Source: TTA-H9 sp002071415
GTDB taxonomy: Bacteria; Bacteroidota; Bacteroidia; Bacteroidales; TTA-H9
Assembly (NCBI GenBank): GCA_035411425.1
Contig: DAONSX010000005.1
Span: 11,734-75,733 of the forward strand
Length of the DNA: 64,000 nucleotides
Reading direction: 5' to 3'
Below are positions 48,704 to 58,200 of the stretch, piece after piece; within the stretch, counting starts at the first letter, position 1; each line of letters begins with the position of its first letter. The notes under the pieces are model-generated. The model saw only the letters and a list, made by a program, of their open reading frames with translations, was not told the origin of the DNA and made no database searches. The translations under genes and the position numbers were made by a program.

Positions 48704-50140
48704 TTAATACTTTTTGGCTTCAATAGAATGATCTGTTTCGATGAAACCAGCAGCATACCTATACAATTCTCTCAATAAAAATAATTGCATTTTCAAATGA
48801 TTTTCGATCTCCCGGGAGTTGAATTTTCCCTTCGATGATTCACCCGACCAGGCTCTTATCGCCTCGTCATCGTTCATGGTTGTGATTTCGTCGTTGATAA
48901 TTCCCAACTGTGAAGCAATATTTTCGGGTGTTTTTTCTTCGAGATAAAATGGCAGATAAAGATTTTCCGATTGAAAGACAGATTCGAGATTTAAGAATGG
49001 GAGATCGAATTCTACCTGATGGATGAGAAGCTCCATAGGTTTTCCCCAAAACACGAGTTGATCATCTTCAGTCAGAAAATTTCTGAGCAGGTTGATGATT
49101 TCCGAGAAGACTTGATACTGATTTTCGGAATCGCCCATGATAAGACTTCCATTTTCCTTCACGGCTATCCAAGCTATAGGAAGAGGCTCGAAAGGACGCG
49201 TTCCTGCAAGCCGTGGCACTGCATTTTCGATGAACAGAATCTTCAAATAAACCTGATGTTTTTGAGGTTGCAATAATTTCTGCAATTCAGATGCCTTGTA
49301 TATAGGCTTGCCATTTATCCTTGCTTCTACTTCAGTTTTCAGCAGTTCATTATCTAAACTATCCAAAGGGATTCGAGAAATAGAAGAATATCCTTCTGAG
49401 ACAAGCCGAAAACGGGAGTGAATGTCGATGCTGTTGAGATAGAGTGGGCTGTCGGCTGGGATCGATTTCCAGCACAAGCCCATGAAATCGCAGGGGTAAG
49501 GTAAATAACAATGAGGTCCTATGGGAATTTCAGGTGATTTATCAGCATTAACCGCTGCTTTAGCTTCTGGAATCTTTAATTCGATAAAATTTTGTTGTTG
49601 AATAACTTCGGCAGTAACATCTTGAAAAACAAAAAAATCCTCTGGATGAATCTCACCTCCCTCATAAATATAATTCTTGTTGACATGAAGAATAAAAGTC
49701 TGTGAAGGAGTATAACCCGCTCCACTGATGACATAATATTGCAATGCGGCATCGAGGATATATGTTTGTGAAATGTTCAACGATCCTTTCACCTCATACA
49801 TTCGTATCTGTGAATCGTTCAACACGAGGATATCGGGGAGAACCCGTATGCCATCGTATTCGAAAACAGCTTCGTAAAGAATTTTTGCTCCTCTGCGAAT
49901 GAGTTCAGTGGTTTTAGCTGCTGCTTTGGCATAAGCCGCAGGATGTTTTGGAGAGCAATCTATGCCACCAGGGAAAAGTTTCCAGGCTAATGAACCGATT
50001 TCATGACCCCGTTCGAATTTGTTTAGTTGACGTGCTTCGAGATGGTCTCTCAAAAATGGCCTGTTCTTGTTCAAATAAACCGATTTGAGACATTGTAATG
50101 CTCTGATAAATGTTGACTTCGATAATTCCGTTTTTGCCAT
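48704..50140 (-). CDS. DUF2779-like protein with Cas4-type nuclease domain
   Basis: The 478-residue protein has an N-terminal PD-(D/E)XK domain like Cas4/RecB. Cys17 in ALQCLKS, Asp103 in LPDILV, MYEVKGS with Glu116 and Lys118, and Cys211/217/223 (PHCYLPYPCDFMGLCW) form an Fe-S-stapled nuclease. The second half (about 270-450) aligns with the RNase H-like DUF2779 region (GTRPFEPLPIAW). Where family members have LDFET-like catalytic acids it reads ILFIEN, so exonuclease activity there is probably lost. The stand-alone exonuclease 17 bases upstream may supply it. Likely DNA processing; the pathway is unknown. Confidence 0.8.
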   Translation of the reverse strand: MAKTELSKSTFIRALQCLKSVYLNKNRPFLRDHLEARQLNKFERGHEIGSLAWKLFPGGIDCSPKHPAAYAKAAAKTTELIRRGAKILYEAVFEYDGIRVLPDILVLNDSQIRMYEVKGSLNISQTYILDAALQYYVISGAGYTPSQTFILHVNKNYIYEGGEIHPEDFFVFQDVTAEVIQQQNFIELKIPEAKAAVNADKSPEIPIGPHCYLPYPCDFMGLCWKSIPADSPLYLNSIDIHSRFRLVSEGYSSISRIPLDSLDNELLKTEVEARINGKPIYKASELQKLLQPQKHQVYLKILFIENAVPRLAGTRPFEPLPIAWIAVKENGSLIMGDSENQYQVFSEIINLLRNFLTEDDQLVFWGKPMELLIHQVEFDLPFLNLESVFQSENLYLPFYLEEKTPENIASQLGIINDEITTMNDDEAIRAWSGESSKGKFNSREIENHLKMQLFLLRELYRYAAGFIETDHSIEAKKY

Positions 50141-50157
50141 ATAATTGAGGTTTCGGG

Positions 50158-50856
50158 CTATTCGATAATGACTATCTGGCCGTCGGCAGGAGCTGGCAAA
50201 CCTTTGAATTTACAGTAAAGTCGCGCAACAGTAATTACATCCTTCTGGCAATACCGCACTATGCGTTTCAAATCGTTCGATTCATAATATACTATGGCTA
50301 CCTGACTGCCGTCAATATCTTCCTTGGGTGAAGGAATGTCGAAGAGAGCCGCCAGAAGAGCGAGGCTGGTATAATGTTTATAATCGCCAAATTTCCACAT
50401 CTCCATGGTATCTATGAAACTGGTTTCCCAGGGTTTTTTACCCGAATTGTCGAAAACATCTGGTAGCATGATTCCATTTACTAGCATACGCCTTGAAATG
50501 TAAGGGAAATCGAACTCCTTGCCATTGTGAGCGGCAAGCAGATAGGGTTGAGTGCTGTTCATCCGTTCGAGCATGGTCTTGAAATCTTCGAGCATAATTT
50601 TCTCGTCGTCTCCATAAAACGATTTTATTCTAAAACAATCCTGATGAAAAAACCCGGTAGAGATGCAGATGATTTTTCCAAATTCGGCATAGATCCCAGC
50701 CCTGGGGTAGAGAGAACGAGCCGTGTCGTCAGGGAGATTCTTGATATGATTTGCTTTATGATTCCATAAAACTCTGAAATGTTCAGGCATTGCGTCATAG
50801 TCTGGCCATCGAGGCACAGTCTCGATATCCAGAAAAAGAATTTTATCGGCTATCAC
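50158..50856 (-). CDS. PolB-like 3'-5' exonuclease (DEDDy)
   Basis: This is a 232-residue RNase H-fold exonuclease. FLDIET (ExoI, Asp10/Glu12), AAHNGKEFDFPYISRR (ExoII) and YCQKDV (ExoIII, Tyr and Asp) give the full DEDDy set, as in the predicted PolB-related exonucleases of Bacteroidota. It is first of a pair with the Cas4-like protein. It is divergent from mnmD, with about 100 bases between. Confidence 0.88.
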   Translation of the reverse strand: MIADKILFLDIETVPRWPDYDAMPEHFRVLWNHKANHIKNLPDDTARSLYPRAGIYAEFGKIICISTGFFHQDCFRIKSFYGDDEKIMLEDFKTMLERMNSTQPYLLAAHNGKEFDFPYISRRMLVNGIMLPDVFDNSGKKPWETSFIDTMEMWKFGDYKHYTSLALLAALFDIPSPKEDIDGSQVAIVYYESNDLKRIVRYCQKDVITVARLYCKFKGLPAPADGQIVIIE

Positions 50857-50922
50857 TTGAATGAAATTTTATGGGAATAAAATTACAGCATTTTGATGAA
50901 TTTTTACCTCATAAAAGCAGCC

Positions 50923-50930
50923 TATCTTTG
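50923..50930 (+). promoter_or_regulatory. -7 promoter element of mnmD-nudix
   Basis: TATCTTTG is a perfect TAnnTTTG match. It lies 4 bases before ATG 50935 and 34 before ATG 50965, favouring the latter as translation start. Confidence 0.5.
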
Positions 50931-50964
50931 TAATATGAGTATCTATGATTCGAATAAGATTTTT

Positions 50965-51633
50965 ATGACTGAGGTCGTTGTTACTGAAGATGGTTCACCT
51001 ACATTATGGATAGAGGAGTACTCAGAACCTTACCATTCCTTGCATGGAGCCGTGCAGGAAGCGATGCACGTTTTCATTCATACAGGCCTTGGAAGTATAG
51101 CATCGGCAAGGCAAACTATACATATATTAGAAGTTGGATTTGGTACAGGCCTTAATGCACTGTTAACTTGGGACTATGCTCAACTTCATAAATTGCCTGT
51201 TTCTTATACTGGAACCGATCCTTTCCTTCCGCCTCCTTCCTTACTTAAAGGGCTAAATTATCCTGTTTATTGTCGATCTCCCTATGCAGAACAAGCTTAT
51301 GCGAAAATATTGTCTTCTTTCGATGGTTCTCGAGTAATAAAGATAGATGAATTATTTTCGTTGCAGGTGATTCAGGAAGATTTCCGGAAGATTTCTTATC
51401 CCGATGAATCTTATGATTGCGTATTTTTCGATGCCTTTCGGCCTGAAATTGTCCCTGAATTATGGGAAAAGCAAGCCATGCAATTTTTGTACAATGCCTT
51501 GTCAAGGGGTGGAATTCTGGTTACTTACAGCACCAAGGGACAAGTGAGAAGGAATTTGAGTGCATGTGGATTTTTAGTGGAAAAAGTTCCGGGGCCACCG
51601 GGAAAAAGAGAAATAACACTGGCAAGAAAATGA
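50965..51633 (+). CDS. mnmD: tRNA 5-methylaminomethyl-2-thiouridine methyltransferase (MnmD)
   Basis: The 222-residue SAM-dependent methyltransferase corresponds to the MnmC2 half of E. coli MnmC, without the oxidase domain. Landmarks are EPYHSLHGAVQEAMHVFIHT, ILEVGFGTGLNALLT for SAM and CVFFDAFRPEIVPELW. It completes mnm5s2U at the wobble position. ATG 50965 (MTEVVVTEDGS) matches the family N-terminus; ATG 50935 sits almost on the -7 element. The stop overlaps the nudix start (ATGA). Confidence 0.9.
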   Translation: MTEVVVTEDGSPTLWIEEYSEPYHSLHGAVQEAMHVFIHTGLGSIASARQTIHILEVGFGTGLNALLTWDYAQLHKLPVSYTGTDPFLPPPSLLKGLNYPVYCRSPYAEQAYAKILSSFDGSRVIKIDELFSLQVIQEDFRKISYPDESYDCVFFDAFRPEIVPELWEKQAMQFLYNALSRGGILVTYSTKGQVRRNLSACGFLVEKVPGPPGKREITLARK

Positions 51634-52112
51634 GGAAGAATTTTTCTGCTCGATCTATACAGCAGTTTAACGTGAGGGTGTATGGAATTTACATGAATGC
51701 CACTTCTGTTTTGGTTACCGACGAATTTTGCCTCGGCATGAGGATGACTAAGTTTCCGGGTGGTGGGCTCGAATTTGGTGAAGGAACCCTCGATGGCCTC
51801 CGCCGCGAAATTAAAGAAGAACTCCATCAGGAGCCTGTCATTCTAAAGCATTTTTATACTACCGATTTCTTCCAGCGTACTTTGCTGGTAGAACCGCCTT
51901 CACAGCTTCTTTCCATTTATTATCTCATCGATTTACCTTTCCCCCGGAAAATTTCTCTTGTAGATAAACCTTTTGATTTTTCTGTTGAACAAGAGGGAGC
52001 CCAAACTTTCAGAATGCTAAACCTGCATGAGTCTGACGAGGTGATGACTTTTCCTATAGATCGTCATGTTTGGAAGCTCTTGCAGAAAACCTTTTTGCAA
52101 GAATTACCTTAG
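51630..52112 (+). CDS. NUDIX hydrolase
   Basis: The 160-residue protein has the nudix box GGLEFGEGTLDGLRREIKEE with the REIxxEE metal ligands, then LHQEP where GU is usual. ATG 51630 overlaps the mnmD stop by 4 bases, indicating translational coupling. The 56 open codons upstream lie inside mnmD and are not used. Substrate, some nucleoside diphosphate derivative, is unknown. The last 4 bases overlap the stop of the convergent acylphosphatase-like gene. Confidence 0.88.
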   Translation: MRKNFSARSIQQFNVRVYGIYMNATSVLVTDEFCLGMRMTKFPGGGLEFGEGTLDGLRREIKEELHQEPVILKHFYTTDFFQRTLLVEPPSQLLSIYYLIDLPFPRKISLVDKPFDFSVEQEGAQTFRMLNLHESDEVMTFPIDRHVWKLLQKTFLQELP

Positions 52113-52384
52113 CGATGTTGAATATCGAAAGTGCTGTAGCCTTTCACTTCTCCTTCGGTAACTTCTACCCTTAGAATGTTGACTCCCAGTGGTCCTTTTT
52201 TACACCATTCTAAAAATTTTTCCAGATTGGTTTTTTCTCCTTCAGCTTCGATAAATACACTGTTATTCAGTTGGCGTTGTACATAACCGGTAATATTCAA
52301 TCGCAGGGCTTTTTCCATCATGGAAAAACGAAAACCTTCTATTTGACTCTCATAAAGCAAGGTGATGTCGTAATGTTTAACCAT
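52109..52384 (-). CDS. Acylphosphatase-like protein lacking the catalytic Asn
   Basis: The 91 residues align without gaps to the acylphosphatase at 48369-48644 and share FIEAEG, FLEWCKKGP and the catalytic Arg (GFR, Arg19). The phosphate loop QGVG is replaced by QIEG. The catalytic Asn position is Arg37 (GYVQRQLNNSV in place of GIIKNLPDGKV). It is probably not an active acylphosphatase and may bind a ligand or have another role. The start at ATG 52384 (MVKHYDITLL) gives the family length. Confidence 0.85.
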   Translation of the reverse strand: MVKHYDITLLYESQIEGFRFSMMEKALRLNITGYVQRQLNNSVFIEAEGEKTNLEKFLEWCKKGPLGVNILRVEVTEGEVKGYSTFDIQHR

Positions 52385-52574
52385 AAGATGAAAATGAATT
52401 AAATTAAAATTCTGATAATACAAAGGTACGAATTATGATTCGAAAATTCTATACTGAAGCTGAGGATTGTAAGATTTTTTTACAGTATTGCCCTTACATG
52501 TTAGGTGTTGTATAATGCGTTGAATTTTAGAGAATGGGATTTAGGGAATGAAGAATAGGAGTTAAAAGCGTTTT

Positions 52575-53144
52575 TCATTCACTCAGTCTTCGTGTAATCA
52601 TTTTCTTAGTTAAATCGAACAAATGCTGAGGCGAGAACTTCCGCCAGGGTATTTCACTGAACCGACCGCCAAAAAGCATGTAATTATCGAGCCGGGCATG
52701 GATAAATTCCTGAACAACGTGCTCACGAAAATTCAGTCCAATGATATAACCATCTTCAATGTCATCGAACCACTCCTGATAATAATCATCAGTATCGCTA
52801 TGATAATTGAGCACATTTTCTCCTATCAAAATAAAATACCTGATTCCTTCGGATGTGAGTGCGTCGACCACATTCCGTTTCAAATACATGATATCGTTGT
52901 TGATGCAATCGTTCCATTCGCCCAACATTTCGATTACACAAAATCTTCTGATATAATCGGCAAATAAAATTTTGATGTAGAGTGTGGGTGAGCCAATTTC
53001 ATCCCATTGTGGATGTATATAATAATTGTAAATAGTATGGGTACATAATGTCTTGTGATAGCTTCTCCCAAAAAACGGGCTTCGTATGTCGCGCGCTGCA
53101 TTATAAAGATAATGCCAACTTTTGTAAGGTTCTAAGTCCTGCAT
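52575..53144 (-). CDS. Conserved Bacteroidota protein of unknown function
   Basis: This 189-residue protein without signal peptide or membrane helix is rich in aromatic and acidic residues (WYxY-type start SWHYLYNAARDIRSPF; FGEWND-like LGEWNDCINNDIMYLKRNVV; ENVLNYHSDTDDYYQEWFDD). I recognise the pattern as a widespread hypothetical family of this phylum but know of no function. It stands alone upstream of moaA on the same strand. Confidence 0.7.
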   Translation of the reverse strand: MQDLEPYKSWHYLYNAARDIRSPFFGRSYHKTLCTHTIYNYYIHPQWDEIGSPTLYIKILFADYIRRFCVIEMLGEWNDCINNDIMYLKRNVVDALTSEGIRYFILIGENVLNYHSDTDDYYQEWFDDIEDGYIIGLNFREHVVQEFIHARLDNYMLFGGRFSEIPWRKFSPQHLFDLTKKMITRRLSE

Positions 53145-53204
53145 TCTAAAACTCCTCGAAAATATATTCTAAATGCGATTTTAAACAAGATTTGTGCCTT
53201 GAGT

Positions 53205-54005
53205 TTATCCTCCAATATTGTAAAAATAATTTATTCGATTGGTTGTACCTTCTTTTGGTTTGTTGCGGATGGTTTCCAAAAGAGCATTGCGTGCGCCTAA
53301 TTGTCTAACCTCGTAACGTAAGTCGGAAAACAGGCAAGGTTTTATGAAACCATCGGCGGTAAGCCGAAGGCGGTTACATTGCTCGCAATGCCCTCCATCG
53401 CCTCCCTCGACGGCCGAGAAGATTCCTTCCGCCAGATTCATTTGATGAATATAACGAATTTCTAAGCCTTTTTGATTTGCAAATTTTGTAACCGTTCGGG
53501 CATCAATTTCGTTGCTGTTGTGTTGTATTACGCAATTGAGTTTAATCGGGGTTAGCTCAGCTTCGAGGGCAGCATCTATGCCGCGAAGAACCCTTTCGAT
53601 ATTGCCTCCTCCTGTGAGATATGCATAACGTTCAGCATTGACAGTATCGAGGCTGATATTGATACGCTGCAATCCAGCTTGTTTTAATTCTCGGGCAAAT
53701 TTTTCCAGATGAGTTCCATTGGTCGTCATGGAAAGGTCTTGTACCCCTTCTATGCTGGCTAACATCTCTATTAGGTTTACAATTCCCTTTCGAAGTAAAG
53801 GCTCTCCACCGGTCACCCTTATCTTGTGAATACCCAGTTTTACAGCTTCTCGCACAATTTCTATAATTTCTTCGAATCTTAGGATATTTTCGTGTGGAAT
53901 CCAACGAAAACCTTCCGAAGGCATGCAATAACGACAACGAAGGTTGCATCGATCGGTAACAGAAATACGTAAATAATTAATTTCGCGTCTATAAGAGTCT
54001 AACAT
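53205..54005 (-). CDS. Short MoaA-type radical SAM protein
   Basis: The 266-residue protein has the SAM cluster motif CNLRCRYC (Cys20/24/27), VTGGEPLLRKG and INISLDT. A C-terminal second cluster C-x2-C-x13-C (Cys207/210/224 in CEQCNRLRLT and KPC) follows, and it ends with the GG motif. These are features of GTP 3',8-cyclase in molybdopterin synthesis. It is about 60 residues shorter than usual, missing most of the segment between the barrel and the second cluster. Its start overlaps moeA by 17 bases. A changed substrate is possible. Confidence 0.8.
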   Translation of the reverse strand: MLDSYRREINYLRISVTDRCNLRCRYCMPSEGFRWIPHENILRFEEIIEIVREAVKLGIHKIRVTGGEPLLRKGIVNLIEMLASIEGVQDLSMTTNGTHLEKFARELKQAGLQRINISLDTVNAERYAYLTGGGNIERVLRGIDAALEAELTPIKLNCVIQHNSNEIDARTVTKFANQKGLEIRYIHQMNLAEGIFSAVEGGDGGHCEQCNRLRLTADGFIKPCLFSDLRYEVRQLGARNALLETIRNKPKEGTTNRINYFYNIGG

Positions 54006-55161
54006 CTATCATTTCTCCTTTTTTCAATTCTTTTTTTCCTTTAGGGATATCGATCCATCCTGAAGCAAATGTGTATGCATTGATATGAGCCGAGCCATGA
54101 TATTTCACCGGGAAAATCCAATCATTTTCTATCCTCACGGGAATCAATGAGCGACGATTGGCTTTGGTTCTGTAAAAGTCTTCTCCTATTGGTAAATGCC
54201 TGATATGGGCATGAAAGGTCTTACCCATGGAGGTATAAATGAAAGGATGAACCATAAGTTCGAACTGCACGAAGCTGGAAACCGGATTTCCCGGTAAGCC
54301 AAATACGGCGATATGGTCTAATATGCCAAAGAGAGTAGGACGACCAGGTTGTATGTCGATATCTTTGAAAATAAGACGCAATCCGGCATCTTTCATCACC
54401 TGAGGAACGTAATCGTACTCACCCATAGAGATTCCACCCGAAAACAGGAGCACATCGACTTTCTGCCTGAACAGATTGATTTTTTCACTTAGTGCCTGTG
54501 GATTATCCTTGACTATGCCGCCATAAATATATTCTGCTCCGGTTTTCTTTACCTGTGTGATGGTTTGCCATGCATTGCTATTTCTAATCTGACCGGCTTT
54601 CGGTTGTTCCCATGGTTCAACTAACTCGTCGCCAGTAGCAATTATGCCAACCAGTGGTCTTCTATACACCTTAGGAGTAAATCTACCCACCGAAGCCAGT
54701 ACGGCAATATGCTGGGCCTCGAGAACTGTTCCAGCACTCAATACTTTTTCTCCCTTTCGAATGTCTTCTCCTTTTTGGGCGATGTTGTCGGAGGTTTTAT
54801 CGCCAATGAAGCGAATCGTACCCTCATCTTCTCCAATGGTATGTTCGATCATGACGACGCAATCGGCTCCTTCGGGAACCATGGCTCCCGTCATAATTCG
54901 CGTACATTCTTGAACTCCGATGGATTTTTGTGGCACTTCTCCTGCAGCTATGGTCTCGATCACCTTCAAGGGTTTATCCAAATCCTCTCTTCGGCATGCA
55001 AACCCATCTACGGCTGCTTTTCTGAAAGGCGGCATATCGAGGTCTGAAAATACATCTTCGGCCAGTACGAGACCCTGCGCCTCGGTAAGGGAGATTTCTT
55101 CCATTGGAAGCACCCTGGCTTCATTCATCACTTTTTCTATCGCTTCTTCGAGAGCTACCAT
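53989..55161 (-). CDS. moeA: Molybdopterin molybdotransferase
   Basis: The 390-residue MoeA/gephyrin-E type enzyme inserts Mo (or W) into adenylated molybdopterin. PPFRKAAVDGFAC, GAMVPEGADCVVMIEHT, IIATGDELVEPW, LFSGGISMGEYDYV and FGLPGNPVSSFV are standard. ATG 55161 (MVALEEAIEKV) fits the family start. Upstream in-frame ATGs at 55182 and 55206 lie before the -7 element (CAAATTTA on the plus strand, 55170-55177). Only moaA accompanies it. Confidence 0.92.
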   Translation of the reverse strand: MVALEEAIEKVMNEARVLPMEEISLTEAQGLVLAEDVFSDLDMPPFRKAAVDGFACRREDLDKPLKVIETIAAGEVPQKSIGVQECTRIMTGAMVPEGADCVVMIEHTIGEDEGTIRFIGDKTSDNIAQKGEDIRKGEKVLSAGTVLEAQHIAVLASVGRFTPKVYRRPLVGIIATGDELVEPWEQPKAGQIRNSNAWQTITQVKKTGAEYIYGGIVKDNPQALSEKINLFRQKVDVLLFSGGISMGEYDYVPQVMKDAGLRLIFKDIDIQPGRPTLFGILDHIAVFGLPGNPVSSFVQFELMVHPFIYTSMGKTFHAHIRHLPIGEDFYRTKANRRSLIPVRIENDWIFPVKYHGSAHINAYTFASGWIDIPKGKKELKKGEMIDVRLL

Positions 55162-55169
55162 AATCGTCG

Positions 55170-55177
55170 CAAATTTA
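55170..55177 (-). promoter_or_regulatory. -7 promoter element of moeA-moaA
   Basis: Minus strand TAAATTTG is a perfect TAnnTTTG match ending 8 bases before ATG 55161, so the leader would be only a few bases. Confidence 0.4.
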
Positions 55178-55261
55178 CTCATTGAAAATGGTTGCGATAC
55201 GTTCATCTCGAAAATTTTTCATTCTTTCGTATTCTCACTAAGTTTCATGAACAATTCTCCT

Positions 55262-55269
55262 TACTTTTG
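55262..55269 (+). promoter_or_regulatory. -7 promoter element touching the AddA-like gene
   Basis: TACTTTTG is a perfect TAnnTTTG match only 4 bases before ATG 55274. With usual spacing transcription would start at or near the ATG (leaderless message), unless the element is fortuitous. Confidence 0.4.
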
Positions 55270-55273
55270 ACTC

Positions 55274-58200
55274 ATGAATACACCCAGATTCGAAATTTAT
55301 CGCGCCTCGGCCGGTTCGGGTAAGACCTTTTTGCTGAGCATACATTTTCTCTCGCTTGTTTTGGAAGATCCCGAAGTTTTTCGTCGAATTCTCGGCTTAA
55401 CATTTACCAATAAGGCGGCTAAAGAATTAAAGGAACGCATATTGTATTTTCTGGGTTTGCTGGCTAAGTTGCCAAATTGTAATGATGGCAAGCTCAAAGT
55501 CAGCATTTTGGAAAATCTAAAAAATGAGGGATGGAACAGTTCAGATGAACAAACCCAACAAAAGGCCAGGAAGGCCTTAGAAAATATTTTACATTATTAT
55601 GGCTATTTCTCCATTTCCACCATAGATGCATTCATGTATAGAGTGGTAAATTCATTTACTTTCGACATGAAAATTGCACATGATTTCGAGGTAGAACTTA
55701 ACGAGGATGTATTGATCGATGAGGCCATTCAACGCTTGCTCGATCGAGTTGGGAGAGAAAAAGTTATTACGGAATTACTGCAAAATATTCTCCTCGAAAT
55801 GGTGGATGATGAAAGGGGCTGGAACATCGAAAGAGAAATCCGAGAAATGGCCGAAATCATCTTTCTCGAGAAATCGAATGAACCCTTGAGTGAATTGGGA
55901 ACTTATACTCCTGAACAGATTCAGGAAATATCTTCAAATGTGAGAGAGTATTCCAAATGTATAAAAAAAGAAGCCCAACGCATAGCAAAGGATGTTCTAC
56001 AAAAAATTGCAAGTACTGGTCTTTCAGAAAGTGATTTCAAGGGTGGCTCAAAAGGCAGTTGCCTGGTATGGGTAAAGAAATTCACCGAGGAAGATATCAA
56101 GAATATTACTACTTTTAAGTCAGTGAATGAGGCTCTTGAAAATGATGTATGGTTTACGGGTAAAAACGATACAAAACAAAGCAATTTCCGGCCCATTAAG
56201 GCAGAGATAAAGAAAAATCTCGAAGAGTTGATTCGTTTGAAAAGAGAATACTTACTCACCAGCATTGTTTATGATTCACTGTTTCGTTTGCCCTTGTATT
56301 CCAATTTATATCGTACCCTGGAGGAGATCAAGCTCGATAACAACGTTTTGCATATCAGTGATTTCAACCGATTGATATCTAAAGTCATTCGTTCTGAACC
56401 TGTTCCTTATATTTACGTGAGGTTGGGCATGCGTTTCAAGCATTTTTTACTCGATGAATTTCAGGATACTTCCGTTCAGCAATGGCACAATCTAGTCCCT
56501 TTACTACATAATGCATTATCAGGAGGCGAAGATGGATATGCGCGAATCGTAATCGTGGGCGATGGGAAACAAAGTATTTATCGCTGGCGTAATGGTGAAC
56601 TCGAGATTTTTGAAAAGCTGCCTCAAATTTTTAGAAAACCTGAGCAACAAAATTTCGACGAAGCAGAACATCTATTTGCCTCATTTTCTTCTCAAAAACC
56701 CAAAGTCTTGAAAGAGAACTTTCGGTCTTTGAAGAGTATAGTTGATTTCAATCATAAATTTTTTAGTCATATAAAAGAAAGTTTGGGTGAAGAAGCCCGA
56801 AGAATTTATAGAGATACAAAACAAGAGACCGACAAAAGTCGCCAGGGAGGTTTGGTACAATGGGAATGGGTGACAAAGAATGATCCGAAAGATGATTCGG
56901 ATAATCATTTGAAAAGGATTTCTCAAATTATCAATGAATTGCTTAATCACTCCGATAAAAAATATTCTCTGAATGAGATGGCAATTTTGGTTCGGAAAAA
57001 TGACGAAGCCCAACGCATCGCTGATTTTTTGATCCAAAAAAACATTCCCGTGGTTTCACCCGATTCTCTCATGCTTAATCAATCAGAAAGTGTTCGTCGA
57101 GTTATTTCTTGGCTCAAACTAATAGCTCAGCCCGACGATCGGCTTGCGCTGGCAACGGCAATCGAATTGAACCAAGGAATGAAGGACGTGCCAGAAGAAA
57201 AAGAACTTTTGCATTTGACCCAAAATAATAGGGAGAAAAATTTGTTGCAAAAAAGTGGTGAGGAAATTCTTAAAAATGTTTTTGGATCGTATTCTTCTAC
57301 TCTTTTCTCTAACGATCTTTATACTCTTACCCAAAAAATCATGAAGGACTGTCAATTGAACGATCCTCCGGATATATTTTGTCAGGCATTCCTCGAAAAG
57401 ATAAAGGGACAAAACCGATACACACCATTTTCATTGGAAGAATTTCTCGACGAATGGGATCAAAACCAGGATACATGGGCAGTAAGCTTTCCTGAGGATA
57501 TGGACGCCATTCGAATCATGACAATCCATAAAGCTAAGGGACTTGAATTTCCGGTAGTGATTCGTCCTTATTTGTTTTCTCGACCTAATTATAATTCAAC
57601 GGAATGGGTCGCAACCTCTGAAATTTTAGACGGCATTGACAGAGACTTTTGGTCAAATTTCAACATCCCCTGGCTACTCCTCGATTCTTCATCTAAATTC
57701 AAGGATTCTGGAATTCAAGGTCTTGAAAAATTTTATAACGACCTAATAGAAAAACAGTTAATAGAAGACCTCAATTTGATGTATGTGGCCTTTACCCGCG
57801 CGAAAGAAAGACTTTATATTTTCGCCTACCCTCCATCTTCCTCTGATTCTGATTCTAATCTTTTGCCCAAGGAGAGCAAGAAGGTTTTGGAGGAGCATTT
57901 TTGCTTTAAAGACGGACAAATTTTTATATATTCTGAGGATGCCACTAAAAAGCAACAAGATGAGGTGACTGGGAAATTGGGAGAGGAAGAGACGAAGAGA
58001 TTGGAAAATTTTAAGACTATTGAGACGCATTGCGAGGGGCACGAAGAGAAAGATAAAACAATGGACGAAGATATTGAGAGACTTGGAGATAAAGAGATTG
58101 AAGAAAATGTCATTTCGACAAGGATGCACATCAGGCCTTTAGCGCCACAAAAATGGGAAGCTTCTTCACCAGATACCGAACGAGAGTTGGGTAAGATGAT

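Noticed and set aside
48704..50140. CRISPR-associated Cas4
   Set aside because: No repeat-spacer array or other cas gene is in the window; the C-terminal half belongs to the DUF2779 type.
51462..51629. Upstream extension of the nudix protein
   Set aside because: It lies wholly within mnmD; the ATG at 51630 gives the usual ATGA coupling and the full nudix domain.
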